A DNA stretch of 64,000 nucleotides from Cyclospora cayetanensis (taxonomy: Eukaryota > Apicomplexa > Conoidasida > Eucoccidiorida > Eimeriidae). The notes beneath the pieces were generated by a model that saw only the letters and a program-made list of their open reading frames with translations, was not told the DNA's origin and did not search any database. This document shows, one piece after another, positions 59,326-64,000 of the stretch. The position numbers and the translations under genes are program-made. Within the stretch, counting starts at the first letter, position 1, and the number at the start of each line of letters is the position of its first letter. The stretch covers positions 1-64,000 of the forward strand of contig NW_020312770.1 of assembly GCF_002999335.1 (NCBI RefSeq), read 5' to 3'.

Positions 59326-61485
59326 ATGCTAGTAGTTTTATGGACATGGTATTTAACACTAACATCATGCGCAGCAACAGACGTCGATTTCAGCTTTCCC
59401 GGGGGAATCATGGGAATCTTTGGACTTGAGGGGAAAGCGGCAGCGGTACGTAACCTTTAGTTTCGCGCATGCACATGAATGCGATGTTATCCCACTTCAA
59501 TACAGAAGATCTACCCTAGATTTCTCGGTGCTCAGACTGAACTAACGGATGACGCAGTATCTGATCGGCGTGATGACTTGAAAGAGGAGTTTGAGGTTAG
59601 GAGGTGTGCCAACATTCTGGCGAACGGTCAGGTTGCAGTCTTACCTTTAGGTGCTGAACACTGATCGCTATGACCGGCTGCTTTTGCAAGCAAAGAGAAA
59701 GAGACAGCTCGCTTCGGAGGCATTGGCTGCAGCACGCCGTAAGTGTCCATATACTGCCGTGGGAAAACATTTGTTATGAAGTTTATGTTCGACAGGCAGT
59801 GATGGCCAGGGCTTGGAAGAGACGACCGAATCCGGAGATATTGCAGACTCTGCAGACGATAAATTACTGCGAGAGTAGGCTGGCTTTCGTAAAATCGGGA
59901 TTTTCCTGGTGCACATTTTGTATGCACCCCTTTACTAGGTACAACACACACAAAGCCGCTTTGCTGGAAGCCGAAGCGAGCAAGCAGGAACGTATGTTCA
60001 ATGGTGCTCATTTAGCTTTTAAGGGCTTCCACACGTCGATCCCTGTAAAATCGCAGAGGAAGCAGCCTACATTAAAGCCCTAGTTGAAGCTGTAAGGCAG
60101 TCGGCGTCGAATGGTGAAGAGAGCCCCGTGACTGGTGAGGTACTACTGGAAGAGGTAGCATGTGGTGTTGGCTTCACGGAGTGCAGAATGCGAAATCCTG
60201 AAGATTGGGCCGCTAACTTTTGTGTCCGATGTAAGCGCATTCCACATCGCTTGGCGCGACTTGAGAAACGTCTCATATTCGGTTTAGGCAGAAGAGCTGC
60301 TACACAATAACCCTGGGTGCGTACAAGATGCCTCTTCCCTGTTCATAATTGACATTCTCGATGCAGCAACATGGCTCAAATTTCCGGCTCTTCTCTAACC
60401 ATTCATCACGCAAAACAACTCAAGAAGTCAGTCACTAATAAGCTACAACATGAAGATCTTCATAACCATCCCTGTGAACTCTTATACTATAGTACATACT
60501 TCTGGGATGGAGTAGAGCTTCCCATCAAAGCGGTCGAGGATTCTCCAAATTGTGAGTATAGAAGGGCATGTTTACTATTCCGGTGATTGGCCAGTGTCCC
60601 TATGTATCGCAGGCTTTGCTTTCCGCTATAGGGCTGCGGAACAGGTGTTTTGCGCCCCTTCAGAGGTTGCGCGTGACAGTTGGATTGACAGTGGGTCGCT
60701 CATGCAGTGGGAATCCCCTCATCAGTTCTAGACGATGACAATTACCGCAGGCATGACAGAGGCTTGGTTTTGCCGGCATATGGGTATTAAGGGTGAGAGT
60801 GCTTGGTTCACGGTATATGAGCGACTGGCATTCTTCCCTGTTCTCAGGGACACTTCCAAGTATCAAAAGTGCTGAACGAGGTACCGCTACTCTTGCGGTA
60901 TTGCAAACGATTCCACACAATTTCGTTATTATAATACTGCAGAGGCAAAGCTTGAAGCAATCCCTCCTCCGGTAAGTATCTACTGAACCTTTAGGGAGAG
61001 AAGATCAAACAATGGCTCTCGACAGCCTCCACCCCGGAAACCGGAAGAACCTTCGAAGGCTGCAGTGAACGTCGACTTTTCTGTCGATGAAAAGCACCAG
61101 ATCCATGTAAAGGTAAAGTCGATATATTTGCACCTCCAAAGAACAATATGCGAACTTCGGGTTAGGTTAATGGCAAAGCGCAGCCTGTCGGTAAGGTCGG
61201 CTTCTAGTGCCGTGCGAGCACAGAGATGAGTGCTTTCTCACAGGGGAACACGTCGTGTTCGACGTCGAAAAATTCGCGAAGGAGGCAGAAGCAGGAGGGG
61301 ATGAGGCGGCCACAGTTGCGGCGGCAGCGTTGGACATTTCGAAGAAGGCGGAAAAAGTGGAAAGGAAAGTCAAAGAGGAAGGGAGGTCGAAGAGCGTCTC
61401 GCCTAGTGACGAGTCAGAAGGTGACTTAGAGGAGGACACAGAGGAGAAGGAAGAAGAACGCGATGAAGAAGAAGAGGAAAGCTGA
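59326..61485 (+). CDS. Secretory-pathway protein with coiled coil, Pro-rich linker and acidic tail, unknown
   Basis: Not recognised. Exon chain in phase from ATG 59326: 59326-59445, 59506-59595, 59651-59738, 59796-59874, 59939-59991, 60057-60091 (or longer), 60288-60316, 60367-60551, about 60609-60641 onward, then about 60948-60991, 61029-61112, 61167-61190 and 61229-61485. The first residues (MLVVLWTWYLTLTSCAA) look like a cleaved signal peptide, followed by DVDFSFPGGIMG. Middle exons give a charged helical region (DRRDDLKEEFEVLN, RLLLQAKRKRQLASEALAAA, KAALLEAEASKQER). Exon 8 holds ELLYYSTYFWDGVELPIK. Late exons give a proline run, DFSVDEKHQIHVKVNG, GEHVVFDVEKFAKEAEAGG and a strongly acidic Glu/Asp-rich C-terminus to TGA at 61485. 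Exons between 60600 and 61000 are uncertain, and this could be two genes. ER residence is inferred from the signal and the acidic tail. Confidence 0.5.
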
Positions 61486-61944
61486 GAGGAGAATGCAGAG
61501 AGAAACGAGGATGAATGAATGTGAGAATGAGTCTCTACTATGTCTTTCCATTGAATACACTGCTTTGGATCTAAGCAAACGCATGACTATCCAACAGGCG
61601 TACTCCATTAACCCTAATTTCTTCGCTATGGGCCCCTGGGCACTGAGACGCATAGGCTGAACTTTAAAAGAAGTGCAATGCCCAACGAGCACGAGAGTGT
61701 TGACGTGTTCCCTTGCTTTAAAAGTTAGCGCATGTGTGCGAGATTGTATTAGCCCCACTTAGCCATTTATTTGAGGTTTTGTCACCATTATAGAAAGTGC
61801 ACACTAGCCGGTGTCTTTTGTCCTGTCAAGACACCAATGGCAAAGCAGCGTCAAAAGTGCGAGTTCCGCAGTTGCGGCATATCCTGTCGCACGTGCATGC
61901 GTGGAAACAACATAGGGTTTTTCATTTAGATCGAGGTAGCAACG
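61486..61944. other. Intergenic, 459 bases between convergent genes
   Basis: Short frames only. 3' flanks of the acidic-tail gene (+) and the ubiquitin-like gene (-). Confidence 0.5.
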
Positions 61945-62949
61945 TCATGCTTGGGGTGACCCAAGAGACATGGACGCCTTTGGAGTGTCTTGAGACCCCT
62001 CGGGAGCGCCTTGTTCTCTCTCTTCCTTCTTACTTTCGGCTTCTTCACTGGGTGCGCCCACACAGTCGCGTTGTTCGCCGGGTGCAGCGGCTCCTTGTGG
62101 CTTGTTCGCAGCACCTTCCCCACTGCCCTTTGCGGACTTCTTCCAGTACAAGCAGTCCACGAATAGTGTCAGAGTACTGTTATTCTTCAAGCCTACGTCC
62201 TTCAGGCTTTGGCTGTCGTCGAAAAGCATGCTCCCACTGAAAGTCAGCTTGATATTTGCTGCGGTATACCTGACGCGGCGCATCAAAGCAGCAAGCACGG
62301 AGGACACAAGTTTGATGGTATTCCCATGGTCAAACCATGCATCACAAAAGGTCGAGAATAAGCAGCTGCTGACCTGTCTGGGTCGTTCAACTCGTCAGCG
62401 ATCAGTTCTTTGAGGTCTCGAACGCTCTTGTAGTCCGAAATCTTAATATTTATGGTTTGGCGACAGAGGAAGGACCAAAGCGGGACGCAGACGCATCCAC
62501 CACTTCCACAATCTGAGGATAATACATGAGCAGCTCTCTAAGTGTCTGAGGATGATCGGAATGGTGGGAGCCCCCGCCGCGCGAACCGCAGACATAGGGG
62601 AATACAATGCAGAGGAACCACGAGACAACTGGGGTGGCGAGAGGGTGGACTTACGCTGAAGCGTTTTTACACGAAGATTCAGGTCGACTCGATCATACAC
62701 ATTCACTGAAAGCTTCGATCGATTGGACTTGTTGAATTCCTTGAGCAGTTTTTCGTTCTCAAGATGCACCGTGCCCATATATAAAAGAATAGATTCTGGT
62801 TCTCTGCTGCCCATTGATAGCTCCTTGAGCACCAACTTCTTGATATTGAGAATTGTAGATTCCATCGAAACGCCAGGGAGCTCGTGCTTGTCCCCGTTCT
62901 TGTCCTTAGTCCAGTCACTAAGGACCAGTGTTACTTCACCATTCGGCAT
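61945..62949 (-). CDS. Protein with two ubiquitin-like domains, 3 exons
   Basis: Exons in gene order: 62949-62655, 62512-62374 and 62269-61945, in phase to TGA, 252 residues. The start ATG gives MPNGEVTLVLSDW. Domain 1 (about 4-85) has the ubiquitin-like order of strand, helix, strand: EVTLVLSDW, MESTILNIKKLVLKEL, ESILLYMGTVHLENEK, KLSVNVYD. Domain 2 (about 112-182) is clearer: TINIKISDYKSVRDLKELI, NIKLTFSGSMLFDD, SLKDVGLKNNSTLTLFV, matching the fold's I-K-x-x-F-x-G-x-x-L-x-D and S-T-L motifs. No C-terminal di-glycine follows either domain, so it is an integral ubiquitin-like protein, not a conjugated modifier. The tail (186-252) is Lys/Glu/Gly/Ala-rich and disordered. Such domains commonly dock to proteasome or Cdc48 partners; the specific role is unknown. 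A Cys-rich stretch from the exon 2 start joins the domains. Confidence 0.72.
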
Positions 62950-64000
62950 TTTGGGGTATGGGGGAGGGAAAAACTGTGAAAATTTTTGAAAGAAGGTACG
63001 AAGCTGATCTAAATAGCCGAATGCACCCAATTAAATGTGAATATGTGGGAAAGTGAGGACTGGACAACCGCGAGCGCAGCAGCGTCAGGCTGCGAACAAC
63101 AGCAACTCCTCTGCCCAAGGAATACTTCCTCGAATTGAGGAAAAGGGAGTCCCAATTAGACAGCTTTACAATTCTTCAAGTGCCATGAAAGGCAAAAGAG
63201 AGGCATGTAGAAACAAGTGGCATTGAGCTCACAGTGACACAAGGGGCTTTTTCAATAACTTCGGTATACTGGTGGTCAGCGCAGATCAGTGCAGAGGATA
63301 AGGAGCAGGAGTCAATCAACCGGATTGCATCTACTCTAGTGCATTTAATTTAATAAAAATGGAAGCCTGGTTAAAGTGTGTGTAGGTCTTCCACAGTGCA
63401 TTCTTCTCGTTAGACGAGACGTCTCGCACCAACTAACTAACTCGTCATCGTGTGTAAGGCAGTTGCGCGGGTGCTTGGACAGTCGAATATTAGAAATCAA
63501 AATAATCGCAAACCATTGTGATGCCAACCCCTCAAATTTCTAGTGAGTTGGGGCTTTTCTGGAAGTTAGGGGCAACTAAGGTCCCCAAACAGCGCTCGGC
63601 AGAGAAGTTGGTTGCGGCCGCCGATGCTCTCATCAAGCCCTGGCTGGCTGGGTATGGGCTCGCTGCCCTGGGCAGCCATGCTTGCAAGTTCAATGAAACT
63701 CTATTTCGGGGGAAAGCTCCGAATATATCGTCGAAGGCGGTAGACTGAGAAACACTCTTGTCGAAGCTTAAAGTAATATTGTTGGGTAAGGCCCTTCTGC
63801 ATCGCCGACAGCTCTGATCAGTCTCGGCGGGCCACTCGGGTCTCGCACCCGCTAGGACAAGTCCAGACAATTTTTCTCTGTTTTCACCATAACAAAGAGT
63901 GAGGTTTTCTCTATCTCAACGAGTTAATGAGGAAATGCCTGTCATGAACGTCGGGGGGAGAAAGCTCTGCCCAGTTCAGTTTCCAAATGGCGAGGCAGCT
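62950..64000. other. Upstream of the ubiquitin-like gene, no gene recognised
   Basis: About 1 kb. The frames at 63518-63748 (+) and 63532-63870 (-) overlap each other and match nothing I know. The window may end inside or before another gene. Confidence 0.45.

Overview
The window is nuclear DNA of an apicomplexan parasite, most likely a coccidian of the Eimeria/Cyclospora type. No bacterial-style operons are seen. Genes are broken into many short exons with GT..AG introns. CAG/CTG triplets are frequent in exons and introns, and one protein carries a 16-glutamine run. Introns are packed with TGTATG/ACATAC, (TA)n and purine- or pyrimidine-only microsatellites. One gene encodes a bacterial-type trigger factor behind a secretory leader, as expected for a protein sent to the apicoplast. 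Genus is inferred from this style, not proven.

Layout. 1-14.2 kb: a 33-exon cohesin gene, SMC3 (+). 14.2-18.8 kb: nothing recognised. 18.8-22.0 kb: an actin-related protein of the ARP4/BAF53 type (+), enlarged by low-complexity inserts. 24.4-29.8 kb: protein farnesyltransferase beta subunit (-), with repeat-filled introns, one of them apparently GC-AG. 31.4-32.0 kb: PAM16/TIM16 (+), a mitochondrial import motor subunit. 32.7-33.6 kb: a secreted or membrane Cys-rich protein of unknown function (+). 33.7-36.9 kb: TRMT11, a tRNA guanosine methyltransferase (-). 37.8-42.1 kb: the trigger-factor-like chaperone (+). 43.2-44.2 kb: a BolA-like protein (-). 44.6-45.6 kb: ribosomal protein eL24 (-). 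49.3-52.0 kb: a helical protein of unknown function (-). 52-58.4 kb: a stop-rich, gene-poor stretch. 58.4-61.5 kb: one tentative small secreted protein and one multi-exon secreted protein with an acidic tail (+). 61.9-62.9 kb: a protein with two ubiquitin-like domains (-).

The genes are mostly unrelated housekeeping functions (cohesion, chromatin, prenylation, organelle import and folding, tRNA modification, translation), as usual for a eukaryotic chromosome arm. Two divergent pairs (farnesyltransferase/PAM16 and TRMT11/trigger factor) share upstream regions. Exon limits were set by hand from splice consensus, reading phase and remembered family alignments. Where all exons chain in phase to a stop I say so; elsewhere limits are approximate.
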